Below are positions 19,910 to 28,818 of a DNA stretch of 64,000 nt, in pieces (position 1 is the first letter of the stretch; the number at the start of each line of letters is the position of its first letter). The translations under genes were made by a program, and so were the position numbers. The notes below the pieces were generated by a model. The model did no database searches and was not told where the DNA came from. It worked only from the letters and a program-made list of their open reading frames with translations. The stretch covers positions 186,001 through 250,000 of the forward strand of contig NZ_JACHIE010000001.1 of assembly GCF_014207635.1 (NCBI RefSeq), written 5' to 3'. The DNA is from Acetobacter lovaniensis. GTDB lineage: Bacteria > Pseudomonadota > Alphaproteobacteria > Acetobacterales > Acetobacteraceae.

Positions 19910-21310
19910 TCAAGGCCTTGTGCAGACGGCCTCCCACGCCGGGAATGTGGCCGCTACCTCCGCCACGGAAGCAGGTGAAAGTGCTGGCAGATGCGCCACC
20001 TCTGCCAGAATGCGAACCTTGCCCAGTTGCGCAATGGTGCGGCTATTAGCCGGATTAGGCGGGCCATTCAGCACGACCCCCGCCACAGCTACCCCGCGGC
20101 TACGCAATGCCTGTAGGCTGAGCAGTGTGTGGTTGAGCGTGCCCAACCCGCTACGGGCCACCAGCACAACCGGCAGCCCCCATATTGCGGCCAGGTCCAG
20201 CATCATCAGGTCATCCGTTGCGGGGACCATCACCCCACCAGCACCTTCCACCACCAGCAGCCTGCCGTCCTCAACTTCAGGCAACGCAAGCTGCGCGCGG
20301 CTTACATGCACGCCCTCCGCCTCGGCTGCGGCCTGAGGAGAAAGAGAAGCCTGAAATGCCCCAATAGGCGGCAGACACTCAGCCCCCTGCGCAAGATGGG
20401 CAACGGTGGTGGTATCTCCTGCCTCATCCGCCAGACCACTTTGCAGGGGCTTCCAGTAAGTAGCCTGCCAGCGCCGGACCAGACAGGCGGAAACAAGAGT
20501 TTTCCCCACCCCCGTATCCGTGCCCGTAACAAACACACCCGCAACCGGCGGTTTGCGCAAACAGCCATAAGCCAGTTGCCACGTTATGGCGGCCCCGGAC
20601 TGATCCAGCCTTCGCGCAACCCGCCGGAGCGCTGCCGCCCCCATTGGTTTACGCCCGGCCAGCGAAACAGAAGCCCCCGTTGCCTTGAGGTGCCTGACAA
20701 ACTCCAGACCGGAGCCAAAAGCCTGCACACAGCTCTCGCTCTCCCACAGACCTGCGAACAGCCATGGCGTCCATGCCTGTATCTTCCCGGCCTGAGGATA
20801 ATGCGGTGTGGCAGGTTGCACAGCTTCGCACGCACAGGCGGCTTTCCATTCCGCGAATGTCCCGTCCAGCAGGGTAGAAACCGCCAGCACACCCCCCGGA
20901 GCCAAAAGCCCACCCAGCCTTTCCAGCACCTCTCCGGGCTGCTCCAGCCACTGCATGACCAGATTACCGCAGACCACATCAAACGGGCCTTCAACCGTGG
21001 GGTTGGCGGCGTCCATGAGTCTGAACTCTGTCCGCGGGGAGGCGCGACGTCTGGCGCGTTCGAGCATTTGCGGGGCAAAATCGGTTGCAATAATCCGTGC
21101 TTCTGGCCAGTGCCGGGCCAACAGTTCAGTCAGCAAGCCGGTACCACACCCTATTTCCAGAATACGGATGGGTTTTCTGCCGTCCAGCGCATGGACAAGC
21201 CGTGCGGCAAGGCTGTGGGCGGCAAAGCGCTGGACCGTTGCGGCGCTGTCATACCCTTCGGCCCGGTCAAAGCTGCGGCGTATCCGCTCCCTGTGCTGTG
21301 GGTCTGTCAT
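19910..21310 (-). CDS. Fused malonyl-ACP methyltransferase BioC / dethiobiotin synthetase BioD
   Basis: One 466-residue frame encodes two biotin enzymes. Residues 1 to about 250 are a class I methyltransferase of the BioC type, with the SAM-binding LEIGCGTG at 51-58 and GNLVMQW downstream. It would methylate malonyl-ACP to prime pimelate synthesis. Residues from about 256 are BioD, with the ATP-binding GTDTGVGKT at 263-271, KPLQSG and VEGAGGVMVP. It would close the ureido ring of dethiobiotin. There is hardly any linker. ATG 21310 overlaps the end of the BioH-like gene by 4 bp; the longer frame to 21421 runs over that gene. Both halves look intact, so this is a true fusion and not a readthrough artefact. 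Confidence 0.9.
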   Translation of the reverse strand: MTDPQHRERIRRSFDRAEGYDSAATVQRFAAHSLAARLVHALDGRKPIRILEIGCGTGLLTELLARHWPEARIIATDFAPQMLERARRRASPRTEFRLMDAANPTVEGPFDVVCGNLVMQWLEQPGEVLERLGGLLAPGGVLAVSTLLDGTFAEWKAACACEAVQPATPHYPQAGKIQAWTPWLFAGLWESESCVQAFGSGLEFVRHLKATGASVSLAGRKPMGAAALRRVARRLDQSGAAITWQLAYGCLRKPPVAGVFVTGTDTGVGKTLVSACLVRRWQATYWKPLQSGLADEAGDTTTVAHLAQGAECLPPIGAFQASLSPQAAAEAEGVHVSRAQLALPEVEDGRLLVVEGAGGVMVPATDDLMMLDLAAIWGLPVVLVARSGLGTLNHTLLSLQALRSRGVAVAGVVLNGPPNPANSRTIAQLGKVRILAEVAHLPALSPASVAEVAATFPAWEAVCTRP

Positions 21311-21999
21311 TGTACGTCCTGTTCCATTGTCCTGCGCGCAGCCTGTAGGAACGTTACACAGGCTGACACATCCGTTTGCGGGAGCAGGTGCCCGCCGTCC
21401 ACCCACTGCACGGCTGCGCACCCGGCAAAACTCTGCTCCGTCATGGCAGGGGTGGCTACCGGGTCCTGCCGGGCCGCCAGAATACCGTATTGCCCAGCTT
21501 TGGCTGCCAGTGCAGGTCGGGCATCGCCTGCCAGCAGCAGGTCCAGCCCGTCGCGCAGATTAGGCGCACATGGCGCCATGCTGGGGCCAGATGCGCCACA
21601 AAGGTTGTAAAAATCGGCCAGAACCTTTTCCGGCGTGTTTGACAGCCCTTTGAGCATACGCTGCAAAACCCGGACTGGCACGCCAGAAGCAAAGCTCTCC
21701 CGCGCGGCAAAGGCGGCAAAAGCGTTAATCCCCACCAACCGATCCGTGGGGGAGAGCGCCATATGCTCGGCCAACCACAAAAAGCCCAGCGAATGGCCAA
21801 TCCCCAGCAATGCCTCGCCTGGCACCTGCACGGCCTGCAAATGTTGCGCGGCAAGCATTGGGGATGCGGGAGCTGAACCTTCCAGAAAACCGAGGTCCAG
21901 AATCAGCGCATCCGTCCACCCCAGAGCGTCCACCACCGGTGCCCAGAACCCCGAACCAAACCCCCAGCCATGCACAAATACGGGCTTAACCGGCCTCAT
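21307..21999 (-). CDS. BioH-like pimeloyl-ACP methyl ester esterase
   Basis: This is an alpha/beta hydrolase of 230 residues placed between bioF and bioCD, so it very likely removes the methyl ester that BioC adds, freeing pimeloyl-ACP for BioF. The catalytic triad is visible: Ser70 in GHSLG, Asp179 (ARQDP) and His204 (GGHLLP). The oxyanion region HGWGFGS is near residues 10-16. It is shorter than E. coli BioH and its helical cap looks compact, so it could equally be called BioG or another of the unrelated esterases that fill this step. It overlaps both neighbours by 4 bp, which means tight translational coupling. Confidence 0.82.
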   Translation of the reverse strand: MRPVKPVFVHGWGFGSGFWAPVVDALGWTDALILDLGFLEGSAPASPMLAAQHLQAVQVPGEALLGIGHSLGFLWLAEHMALSPTDRLVGINAFAAFAARESFASGVPVRVLQRMLKGLSNTPEKVLADFYNLCGASGPSMAPCAPNLRDGLDLLLAGDARPALAAKAGQYGILAARQDPVATPAMTEQSFAGCAAVQWVDGGHLLPQTDVSACVTFLQAARRTMEQDVQ

Positions 22000-23210
22000 G
22001 CGCCCAAGGCTCCATGCTCCTGCAAAATGCCATTTTGAGCCGCAGCACTGATAATGGCGGTAGCCAGAGCGTGCATCTGCTCCTGCGTATGGTGAGCGTG
22101 AAAAACAACCCGCAGGCGGCAGCCACCCGGCGGCACCGTTGGCGGGCGAATGGCAACCGCCAGAAAACCAGCCTGCTCAACAGCCTGCGCCAGTGCGAGC
22201 GCCGTTTGCTCCGCCCCCACCACAACGGGAACAATCTGGGTCGTGGAGGGACCAACCTCCAGCCCGGCCAGCCCCATGCGCTGCCTGAAGCCACAGGCAA
22301 GCTCCGCCACATGTGCGCGGGCCTCTTCCATATCGGGCAGAAGGTCCAGTGCGGCCTCCACAGCCCCGAGCACCATGGCCGAAGGTGCCGTGGAATAAAT
22401 AAAGCCTGATGCCGTATTATCCAGCCAACGGCACACGGCATCGGATGCCGCGACAAAGGCTCCCATTCCACCCAGCGCCTTGCTGAAAGTTCCAACAACA
22501 AGGTCCGCCTGCCCAATGGCAAGCCCCCTGCCCTGCGCGCCCAGAATACCTGTGGCGTGGGCTTCATCCACACACAAAAAGGCATTGTGCCGCCGGGTTA
22601 TGGCACGGAGCCGGGCCATGTCCGCCCGGTCCCCGTCCATGCTGAACACGCTCTCGGTCAGGACAATTTTCAGCCCTGCCCCTGCATCCTGCGCCAGAAG
22701 AGCCTCCAGATGCGCCATATCGTTATGTCTGAAGCGTTTGGGCGTTACCCCTGCGGCAGCACACCCATGGTAAAGGCTGGCATGGATGAACTTGTCCGCC
22801 ACAATAACGGCCCGCGCCCCCATAACCTGAGCAGAAAAACGGGCAAGAGCAGGCACCACGGATGCATTGGCCTGCCAGCCGGACGAAAATATGCGGGCCG
22901 CCTCCATGCCTTTAAGCGTAGCCAGCCGCTGCTCCAGCGCCATGGTCTGGGGTGGAGTGCCCGTAACAAGGCGCGAAGCCCCGCTTCCACTCCCTTCTGC
23001 CTGCCCCCATGCAATGGCCCGCTCAAGCAGGCGCGGGTGGGTGCGCAGGCCCAGATAATCATTGGACGAAAAATCAACCAGAACAGCACCCGTATCGGGG
23101 CGCTGCAAAAGGCCGGGGCCTGCCGCATGCCATTGTTTGCAGGAGCGCATACGCCCCTGCTCCGCAAAACCGGCCAGCCCCTGCTGGAAAAGATTGTCAA
23201 ACCGCGTCAT
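21996..23210 (-). CDS. bioF: 8-amino-7-oxononanoate synthase BioF
   Basis: BioF condenses pimeloyl-ACP (or CoA) with alanine to make 8-amino-7-oxononanoate. The 404-residue product is a PLP enzyme of the alpha-oxoamine synthase family with DFSSNDYLGL near 47-56, GSGSGASRLVTG, VDEAHATG with the cofactor-contacting Asp and His, and the PLP lysine at about 244 (TFSKALGG). I chose ATG 23210, which leaves a 58-bp gap to divergent bioA; the frame is open 12 codons further. It is the first gene of bioF-bioH-like-bioCD. Confidence 0.94.
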   Translation of the reverse strand: MTRFDNLFQQGLAGFAEQGRMRSCKQWHAAGPGLLQRPDTGAVLVDFSSNDYLGLRTHPRLLERAIAWGQAEGSGSGASRLVTGTPPQTMALEQRLATLKGMEAARIFSSGWQANASVVPALARFSAQVMGARAVIVADKFIHASLYHGCAAAGVTPKRFRHNDMAHLEALLAQDAGAGLKIVLTESVFSMDGDRADMARLRAITRRHNAFLCVDEAHATGILGAQGRGLAIGQADLVVGTFSKALGGMGAFVAASDAVCRWLDNTASGFIYSTAPSAMVLGAVEAALDLLPDMEEARAHVAELACGFRQRMGLAGLEVGPSTTQIVPVVVGAEQTALALAQAVEQAGFLAVAIRPPTVPPGGCRLRVVFHAHHTQEQMHALATAIISAAAQNGILQEHGALGA

Positions 23211-23268
23211 GACATCTGTGGTGCCGGAGCCAGCCCTCCGGGTCAATCATCTACAGGAACACCACAGC

Positions 23269-24540
23269 ATGTCCGCACCCGCCTCCATGCCCGACTGGTA
23301 CCAGCAGGGTCTGCCCCATATCTGGCTTCCTTACAGCCAGATGCAGACAGCCTCCCCGCCTCTGGCGGCACGGAGCACCCAGGGCAGCCACATTACCCTG
23401 ACCGATGGACGCGTGCTGGTAGATGGTGTTGCCGCATGGTGGACAGCCTGCCACGGCTATAACCACCCCCATATCCGCCAGGCCGTTACGGAGCAGCTGG
23501 GGACCATGCCCCATGTCATGTTTGGCGGCATGGTGCACGAACCCGCCTTACGCCTTGCCAGCAGATTATGCGCACTACTGCCCGGCGATCTGGAACGGGT
23601 GTTTTTTACCGATTCCGGCTCGGTTGCGGTGGAAGTCGCCATGAAAATGGCCATCCAGTACCGGCTGAACAGGGGCGAACGCCAGCGCACCCGATTACTG
23701 GCTTTTCGGGGCGGCTACCACGGGGACACACTGGCCACCATGGCCATATGCGACCCCGAAGAAGGCATGCACCACCTGTACGGCCCCGCACTGACCGAGC
23801 ACGTTATAGCTCCCCTGCCAGTAGATGCCCCCAGCACGCAGGCTTTTATGGCGCTCCTTGCACGCCATGCGCATGAACTGGCTGGGATTATCATGGAACC
23901 GCTGGTGCAGGGGGCCGGGGGTATGCTTTTCCATGCGCCAGAAGTCCTGCGCACAGTCCGCAAAGCAGCAGACCGCTATGATGTGCTGCTGATTCTGGAC
24001 GAAATTTTTACAGGGTTTGGCCGTACCGGTACCCTGTTTGCCTGCGATCAGGCCGGTATTACGCCAGACATCATCACCCTGTCCAAAGCCCTTACGGGCG
24101 GCACCATGGCCCTGGCCGCGACCGTTGCACGGCGGCATGTGTTTGAGGCGTTCCTGTCCGATAACCCCGAGCATGCCCTGATGCATGGCCCCACCTTTAT
24201 GGCCAACCCGCTGGCCTGCGCCTGCGCCAATGCGGCCCTTGACCTGTTTGAAACAGAACCACGGCTGGAACAGGTTGCCGCGATCAACACGATCATGACC
24301 GAAGCACTGGAACCATGCCGCACGCTCCCCGGTGTGCGGGACGTGCGCACACTTGGTGCCATTGGCGTTGTAGAGCTGGAAACACTGGGCAACCCGGACA
24401 GGCTGCGCCAGAAGCTGATAGCACACGGCGCGTGGATACGGCCTTTCAGGAATATTGTGTACCTGACCCCGGCTTTTACCATAACCGAGGCAGACCTGCG
24501 GTTCCTGTGCCGCACAATCCATACCGTACTGGCAGAATAA
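23269..24540 (+). CDS. bioA: Adenosylmethionine-8-amino-7-oxononanoate aminotransferase BioA
   Basis: BioA transfers the amino group of S-adenosylmethionine to 8-amino-7-oxononanoate to give 7,8-diaminopelargonic acid. The 423-residue class III aminotransferase shows the BioA-typical N-terminus HIWLPYSQM, WWTACHGYNHP, RGGYHGDT, LILDEIFTGFGRTG and the PLP lysine at about 273 (LSKALTGG). ATG 23269 has acaggaac upstream; the longer frame to 23062 runs antisense through bioF. It is divergent from bioF with only 58 bp for two promoters. bioB is not in the window. Confidence 0.95.
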   Translation: MSAPASMPDWYQQGLPHIWLPYSQMQTASPPLAARSTQGSHITLTDGRVLVDGVAAWWTACHGYNHPHIRQAVTEQLGTMPHVMFGGMVHEPALRLASRLCALLPGDLERVFFTDSGSVAVEVAMKMAIQYRLNRGERQRTRLLAFRGGYHGDTLATMAICDPEEGMHHLYGPALTEHVIAPLPVDAPSTQAFMALLARHAHELAGIIMEPLVQGAGGMLFHAPEVLRTVRKAADRYDVLLILDEIFTGFGRTGTLFACDQAGITPDIITLSKALTGGTMALAATVARRHVFEAFLSDNPEHALMHGPTFMANPLACACANAALDLFETEPRLEQVAAINTIMTEALEPCRTLPGVRDVRTLGAIGVVELETLGNPDRLRQKLIAHGAWIRPFRNIVYLTPAFTITEADLRFLCRTIHTVLAE

Positions 24541-24560
24541 GCCCGGCTTAAGCGCCGGGC
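24541..24560. terminator. Hairpin between bioA and moaE
   Basis: A 7-bp GC-only stem (24541-24547 with 24554-24560) begins directly after the bioA stop codon. It has no T-tract. It may serve as a terminator or 3' stabiliser for bioA and moaE, which converge here. Confidence 0.45.
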
Positions 24561-24574
24561 AGGAAGGGGCACGC

Positions 24575-25039
24575 TCAGGCGGTCGGATTACTCATCCACG
24601 CGCGGGCGGCCTCTTCATCCGTCTCGCGCGCATCGACCCAGATAGTACGACCATCGTCATATTCTTCGCGCTTCCAGAATGGTGCGCCGGTTTTTAGCCT
24701 GTCGATCAAAAAGGAGGTGGCCATAAGTGCCGCACCCCGGTGCGCGGCCCCGGCCCCGACAAAAACAATGCCCGCCCCTACCTCCAGCCGCCCTACGCGG
24801 TGGATTACGGTGCAGCCGGTCAGGTCAAACCGTGCCAGTGCTTCCTGCGCCAGCGCGTGCAGGGTTCCTTCGGTCATGCCCGGATAGTGTTCAAGCGTCA
24901 TGGCACGGAGTCCCTGCCCGCCACGCACCTGCCCGACAAACAGCCCCACTCCACCCGTAAGGGGAGAAAGCGCACTCAGGCGTTCAGCCTCCACCCCTAC
25001 GTCAAATGGAGCGGCCTGCACCGCAACATGCACCACCAT
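24575..25039 (-). CDS. moaE: Molybdopterin synthase catalytic subunit MoaE
   Basis: MoaE converts cyclic pyranopterin monophosphate to molybdopterin using sulfur from MoaD. The 154-residue product shows the GLFVGQVR loop, LEHYPGM, HRVGRLEVG, the GAAHRGAAL segment and the FWKREEY motif with the catalytic lysine. The start is 7 bp after the moaD stop, so the subunits are coexpressed. Together with moeA at 17905 the window holds the late part of molybdenum cofactor synthesis; moaA, moaC and mogA are elsewhere. Confidence 0.94.
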   Translation of the reverse strand: MVVHVAVQAAPFDVGVEAERLSALSPLTGGVGLFVGQVRGGQGLRAMTLEHYPGMTEGTLHALAQEALARFDLTGCTVIHRVGRLEVGAGIVFVGAGAAHRGAALMATSFLIDRLKTGAPFWKREEYDDGRTIWVDARETDEEAARAWMSNPTA

Positions 25040-25046
25040 GGCCTGC

Positions 25047-25310
25047 TCAGCCCCCTGTCATGGGTGGAAAAAAGGCAACTTCGTCCCCCGGCGTAACCAA
25101 CTGCTCAAATGTACTGAGTGTTCTGTTCACAGCAACGCGCAGTTTGGGCTGGTCCGCCAGCGCCTGCGCAATGGCGGGGTCTGCCCCTTCAATCTGGGTA
25201 CGCAGGGCGGCAACCGAAACCCCGGATGCGGGTATGGTCACGCTCAGGCTTTCCTGACCGATCTGCTCACGCAGTGCTGCAAAAAACAAAACTGTTACCC
25301 GGTCTGCCAT
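25047..25310 (-). CDS. moaD: Molybdopterin synthase sulfur carrier subunit MoaD
   Basis: MoaD is the ubiquitin-fold sulfur donor of molybdopterin synthase. The 87-residue product ends in the required Gly-Gly after PPMTG, with the DEVAFFPP stretch typical of MoaD. ATG 25310 is chosen over the five-codon-longer frame. It lies upstream of moaE in the order pgsA, lipoprotein, moaD, moaE; in many Alphaproteobacteria pgsA and moaD are adjacent, so the lipoprotein gene is an insertion. Confidence 0.92.
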   Translation of the reverse strand: MADRVTVLFFAALREQIGQESLSVTIPASGVSVAALRTQIEGADPAIAQALADQPKLRVAVNRTLSTFEQLVTPGDEVAFFPPMTGG

Positions 25311-25363
25311 AATCCGCCTTACCAACCTTTTACCTTACCAGCACGTCCTGCGCACCGCTTGCG

Positions 25364-25897
25364 CTAATGCACAGGCAGCCCCTGACGGCCGGGGGCGCCA
25401 ATGGTGCTGATGGAACCATCCGAATGAACAAGGGTTGTTGTGCCATCCCCATTGGGAATTTCAATAGGTGCAGGCACGGGCCTGCCTGCGTTTACGGGTT
25501 GGCCGCTGGTGCGTCCCAGCTCTGGCGCAGCGTACCGGGCCGGGCTGACAACCCCTTTGTGGATGCTCTCCTGCTCGCCCAGACTGATTTCCTGCCCATC
25601 TGCCAGTTGCGGGCCTGTTGCTGGCAGTTCCGCCCCTGTCTGGCTGCTCATGCGGCCTCTGGCGACATCTTCCAGCGTTGGCAGCGGCTCAGGTGGGCCG
25701 GGCCATATATTGCCCCCCTGCGGCAGAATAGGCACTTCCTTTGTGGCCTGCCCCTGCACACGCCGCATGTTCAGGTCCGAACCAGCCGGGGCATTGGGGT
25801 TTTCACCGGGTAGGGAGATGGTGTCGGACATGACTTTCTCAAAGCCTGCACATCCGCTCATCATCACGCACACTCCAAGAAGAGCGGCTTTTCGCAT
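25364..25897 (-). CDS. Putative lipoprotein of unknown function
   Basis: The product has about 177 residues. It begins with MRKAALLGVCVMMSGC, a lipoprotein signal with a lipobox ending in Cys, and the rest is Pro/Gly-rich and low in hydrophobic residues, so it probably forms an extended periplasmic protein anchored in a membrane. I recognise no domain. ATG 25897 has cggag seven bases upstream; a second ATG at 25912 is possible. It is inserted between pgsA and moaD on the same strand, with short gaps on both sides. Confidence 0.65.
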   Translation of the reverse strand: MRKAALLGVCVMMSGCAGFEKVMSDTISLPGENPNAPAGSDLNMRRVQGQATKEVPILPQGGNIWPGPPEPLPTLEDVARGRMSSQTGAELPATGPQLADGQEISLGEQESIHKGVVSPARYAAPELGRTSGQPVNAGRPVPAPIEIPNGDGTTTLVHSDGSISTIGAPGRQGLPVH

Positions 25898-25967
25898 ACC
25901 CAGACTCCGCATTCCGTCAGTATTGTCTGCCACAGGACCAATGCTGCCCATTCTGGCGCAAAGGCTA

Positions 25968-26537
25968 CTACAGATCGACGTGCTGCAAACCCTTGGTCAG
26001 ATAATCCCAGCCGGTAATCATTGTGAGCACACCGGCAATCCAGAGCAGTATCGCGCCAATCAGGGCAACGGGCAGCCAGGGAATACCCAGCAGCGTGCCC
26101 GTTCCATCCCCCGCCAGCAAAAAGCCTATGGCGGTCATCTGGAATCCGGTTTTCCATTTTGCCAGCCGGGTTACGGGCAGGCTGGCACGCCGCTCGGCCA
26201 GATACTCACGCATGCCAGATACCAGAATTTCGCGGCACAGAATGATAATGGCAGGCCACAGGCTCAGGTATGGCAGGCGCAAAAAGCCCGCCAGCACCAT
26301 AAGGCAGGCCCCTACCAGCAGTTTGTCGGCTATGGAGTCAAACATGCGCCCGAAGTCGGACAACTGGTGGCGAGAACGTGCCAGCTTGCCATCAAAATAA
26401 TCGGTAATACCGGCCAGAATAAACAGCAGACAGGCCAACGCATCTGTTTGCGGCGTACCCCATGCGGCAAATCCAACCACAATGGGAATGGCCACAATAC
26501 GCGAAAGAGTCAGGACGTTGGGCAGGTCTGTCAGCAT
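25968..26537 (-). CDS. pgsA: CDP-diacylglycerol-glycerol-3-phosphate 3-phosphatidyltransferase PgsA
   Basis: PgsA makes phosphatidylglycerol phosphate, the committed step to phosphatidylglycerol. The 189-residue membrane protein begins with the typical LPNVLTLSRI stretch and carries the CDP-alcohol phosphotransferase signature (D-x2-D-G-x2-A-R-x8-G-x3-D-x3-D) around residues 55-80, visible as DYFDGKLAR followed by FGRMFDSIAD. About four further membrane segments follow. ATG 26537 lines up with the family N-terminus; ATG 26567 is an alternative and neither has a strong ribosome site. It lies between uvrC and the lipoprotein gene on the same strand. Confidence 0.92.
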   Translation of the reverse strand: MLTDLPNVLTLSRIVAIPIVVGFAAWGTPQTDALACLLFILAGITDYFDGKLARSRHQLSDFGRMFDSIADKLLVGACLMVLAGFLRLPYLSLWPAIIILCREILVSGMREYLAERRASLPVTRLAKWKTGFQMTAIGFLLAGDGTGTLLGIPWLPVALIGAILLWIAGVLTMITGWDYLTKGLQHVDL

Positions 26538-26657
26538 TGGAGCGCATGCTAGCGCATTTTCCACCATACTGGAATGGTTTGACCTATCGCAAAGTCGTCA
26601 CCCATCCACGATTTGGCTGCAAGGCAGCCATCGGTACGCAAAAAACACCCACCCCGC

Positions 26658-28571
26658 CTAGTCTGGCGACCAGCCGGGGTGAAAATGCCCGTAAACCACC
26701 CGTGCGAGTTCCCGGCTGACACCCGGCGCCGCCTCCAGCGCCTCCAGCCCCGCCTGCCTGACTGCCCGGGCCGAGCCAAAGGTGTTGAGCAGCATTTTTT
26801 TGCGCGCGGGGCCAATACCGGGAATGTCATCCAGCTCAGACGTGACAAGTGCCTTGGAGCGCCCCGAACGATGCGTGGTAATGGCAAAGCGGTGCGCTTC
26901 ATCCCGCAGCCTTTGCAGATAATACAGAACCGGGTCACGCAGCGGAAGCTGGAAAGGCTCCGTATGGTCGGTATGGAACCACTCCCGCCCTGCGTCCCTG
27001 TCCGGCCCCTTGGCGATCCCCACGAGCTTGACGCCCGTTACACCCAGTTCATCCAGCACCGCCCGCACGGCGGAATACTGGCCTGCACCGCCGTCTATCA
27101 GCAGCACATCGGGCCAGTTGGAGGTATCTCCCTCCTCTGCTTCCCGCAGGGCGCGGCCAAAGCGGCGCTCCAGCACTTCGCGCATCATGGCAAAGTCATC
27201 CCCCGGTGTAACAGGGCCTTTGATGCGAAACTTGCGGTACGCCTTGCGGTTGAACCCTTCCGGGCCGCCCACAATCATCACCCCATAGGCATGCGCGCCC
27301 TGAATGTGGCTGTTATCATACACCTCTATACGCTCAGGCGGAGCATCCAGCGCAAACACATCCGCAACGCCCTGAAGCAGCTTGGCCTGCCCTGCTGTTT
27401 CGGCCAGCCTGCGGTTGAGCGCATCCCGCGCGTTGGCTACGGCGTGATCGACCACCTGTTTTTTCTCGCCGCGTTGCGGGTTGAGAATCTCCACCTTTTT
27501 GCCGCGCCGCAGGGCAAGCGCCTCGGCCATGAGCGGGCTTTCCGCCAGAGCATGGTTGACCAGAATCTGTGCCGGGCAAGGTTTGTCATCATAAAACTGG
27601 GCAATAAAGGCGGAAAGAATATCAGCCGGGGCCTCATCCTGCGCATGAGCCGGAAAAAACGAGCGGCTGCCATTGTTGCGCCCGCCACGTACAAAAAAGA
27701 CCTGAATGCAGGTCTGCCCCGCCTCCTGCCATAGCCCGAACACGTCCGCATCCTGCAAGGAGGCAGGGTTGATCACGCTGGAATCCTGCATTTGCGCCAG
27801 CGCGCGAATACGGTCGCGCAGCACGGCGGCGCGCTCGAAATCCATCTCATCCGCCGCCCTGTTCATGTCCGCACCCAGTGTCTCACGCAATGCGGTGTCC
27901 TTGCCGGACAGAAAATCCCGCGCCTGCTCCACCAGTTGCCCGTAAGCCTGCCGGTCTATGCGCTCCACGCACGGAGCGGAACAGCGCTTGATCTGGAACA
28001 GGAGGCACGGCCTGCTCCGGCTGTTAAAAACGGAATCCGCGCACGAACGCAGCAAAAACACGCGCTGGATCAGGTTCAGCGTCTGGTTGACCGCCCATAC
28101 GGAGGCAAAAGGCCCCCACAGGCTGGCCCCCTTGACCGCCTTGCCACGGTGCTTGGCAATCTGGGGGAAGTCCTGCCCATCTGTCAGCATCAGCCACGGG
28201 TAGCTCTTGTCATCACGCAGGAGGATATTGAAGCGGGGCTTCATCCGCTTGATGTAATTGGCCTCCAGCAGCAGGGCTTCGGCCTCTGTATGGGTTGTCA
28301 CGATTTCCATGGAGGCCGTTTCCGACACCATGCGCCGCAGGCGTTCGGGCAGACGGCCAACCTGCGTATAGGACGTGACACGTTTTTTAAGAGAGAGCGC
28401 CTTGCCCACATACAGCACCTCCCCCTTGCCCCCGAGCATGCGGTAAACCCCCGGAGCAAAAGGCATGGTGCGCAGGGCGTGACGTATGACTTCCACCCCT
28501 CTGTCCGGAAGGCCGGGCTGGGCGTTGGTCTGAGCCTCCGCGTTATCCTGTGACGAATTCTGTGCAGTCAT
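26658..28571 (-). CDS. uvrC: UvrABC excinuclease subunit C
   Basis: UvrC makes both incisions in nucleotide excision repair. The 637-residue product has an N-terminal GIY-YIG nuclease (about 35-120, GVYRML and VLYVGKA), a four-cysteine iron-sulfur pattern ([20 protein letters not shown]), a UvrB-binding UVR motif ([13 protein letters not shown]), an RNase H-like second nuclease with YDNSHIQG and LIDGGAGQ, and tandem helix-hairpin-helix motifs at the C-terminus ([13 protein letters not shown]). The gene heads the uvrC-pgsA group. Its upstream gap contains a DnaA-box-like site. No LexA box was seen there. Confidence 0.96.
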   Translation of the reverse strand: MTAQNSSQDNAEAQTNAQPGLPDRGVEVIRHALRTMPFAPGVYRMLGGKGEVLYVGKALSLKKRVTSYTQVGRLPERLRRMVSETASMEIVTTHTEAEALLLEANYIKRMKPRFNILLRDDKSYPWLMLTDGQDFPQIAKHRGKAVKGASLWGPFASVWAVNQTLNLIQRVFLLRSCADSVFNSRSRPCLLFQIKRCSAPCVERIDRQAYGQLVEQARDFLSGKDTALRETLGADMNRAADEMDFERAAVLRDRIRALAQMQDSSVINPASLQDADVFGLWQEAGQTCIQVFFVRGGRNNGSRSFFPAHAQDEAPADILSAFIAQFYDDKPCPAQILVNHALAESPLMAEALALRRGKKVEILNPQRGEKKQVVDHAVANARDALNRRLAETAGQAKLLQGVADVFALDAPPERIEVYDNSHIQGAHAYGVMIVGGPEGFNRKAYRKFRIKGPVTPGDDFAMMREVLERRFGRALREAEEGDTSNWPDVLLIDGGAGQYSAVRAVLDELGVTGVKLVGIAKGPDRDAGREWFHTDHTEPFQLPLRDPVLYYLQRLRDEAHRFAITTHRSGRSKALVTSELDDIPGIGPARKKMLLNTFGSARAVRQAGLEALEAAPGVSRELARVVYGHFHPGWSPD

Positions 28572-28818
28572 CTGGCACTCTTTGGGGGGCGATCAATTTC
28601 ATCCACCGTTTTTGTGGATAAGTCTGTGGACGATGCGGGGCTGAAAGGGTGCAAACGGCAGATTTTCAGCCTTTCCAACGGATTGCATATTTTTTAATCA
28701 AACACATCATGTCATTGATTTAAAAGGATTTTACTCCAAAACACTCTTAACTTGTCATTGCTTTTTCAAACTCTTTGTTGAAAATAGAGCGTGTCAAGAG
28801 GAATAGTGGACAAAATTT
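28572..28818. other. AT-rich gap with a perfect DnaA box
   Basis: The 247-bp gap between uvrC and the dipeptidase gene contains one exact DnaA box (TTATCCACA on the minus strand, 28613-28621) and three 7-of-9 matches near 28600, 28625 and 28805. About 100 bp of AT-rich sequence (28681-28790) with several TTAA and poly-T runs follow. It must at least hold the uvrC promoter. A replication-origin or DnaA-regulated role is possible but not shown. Confidence 0.35.
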
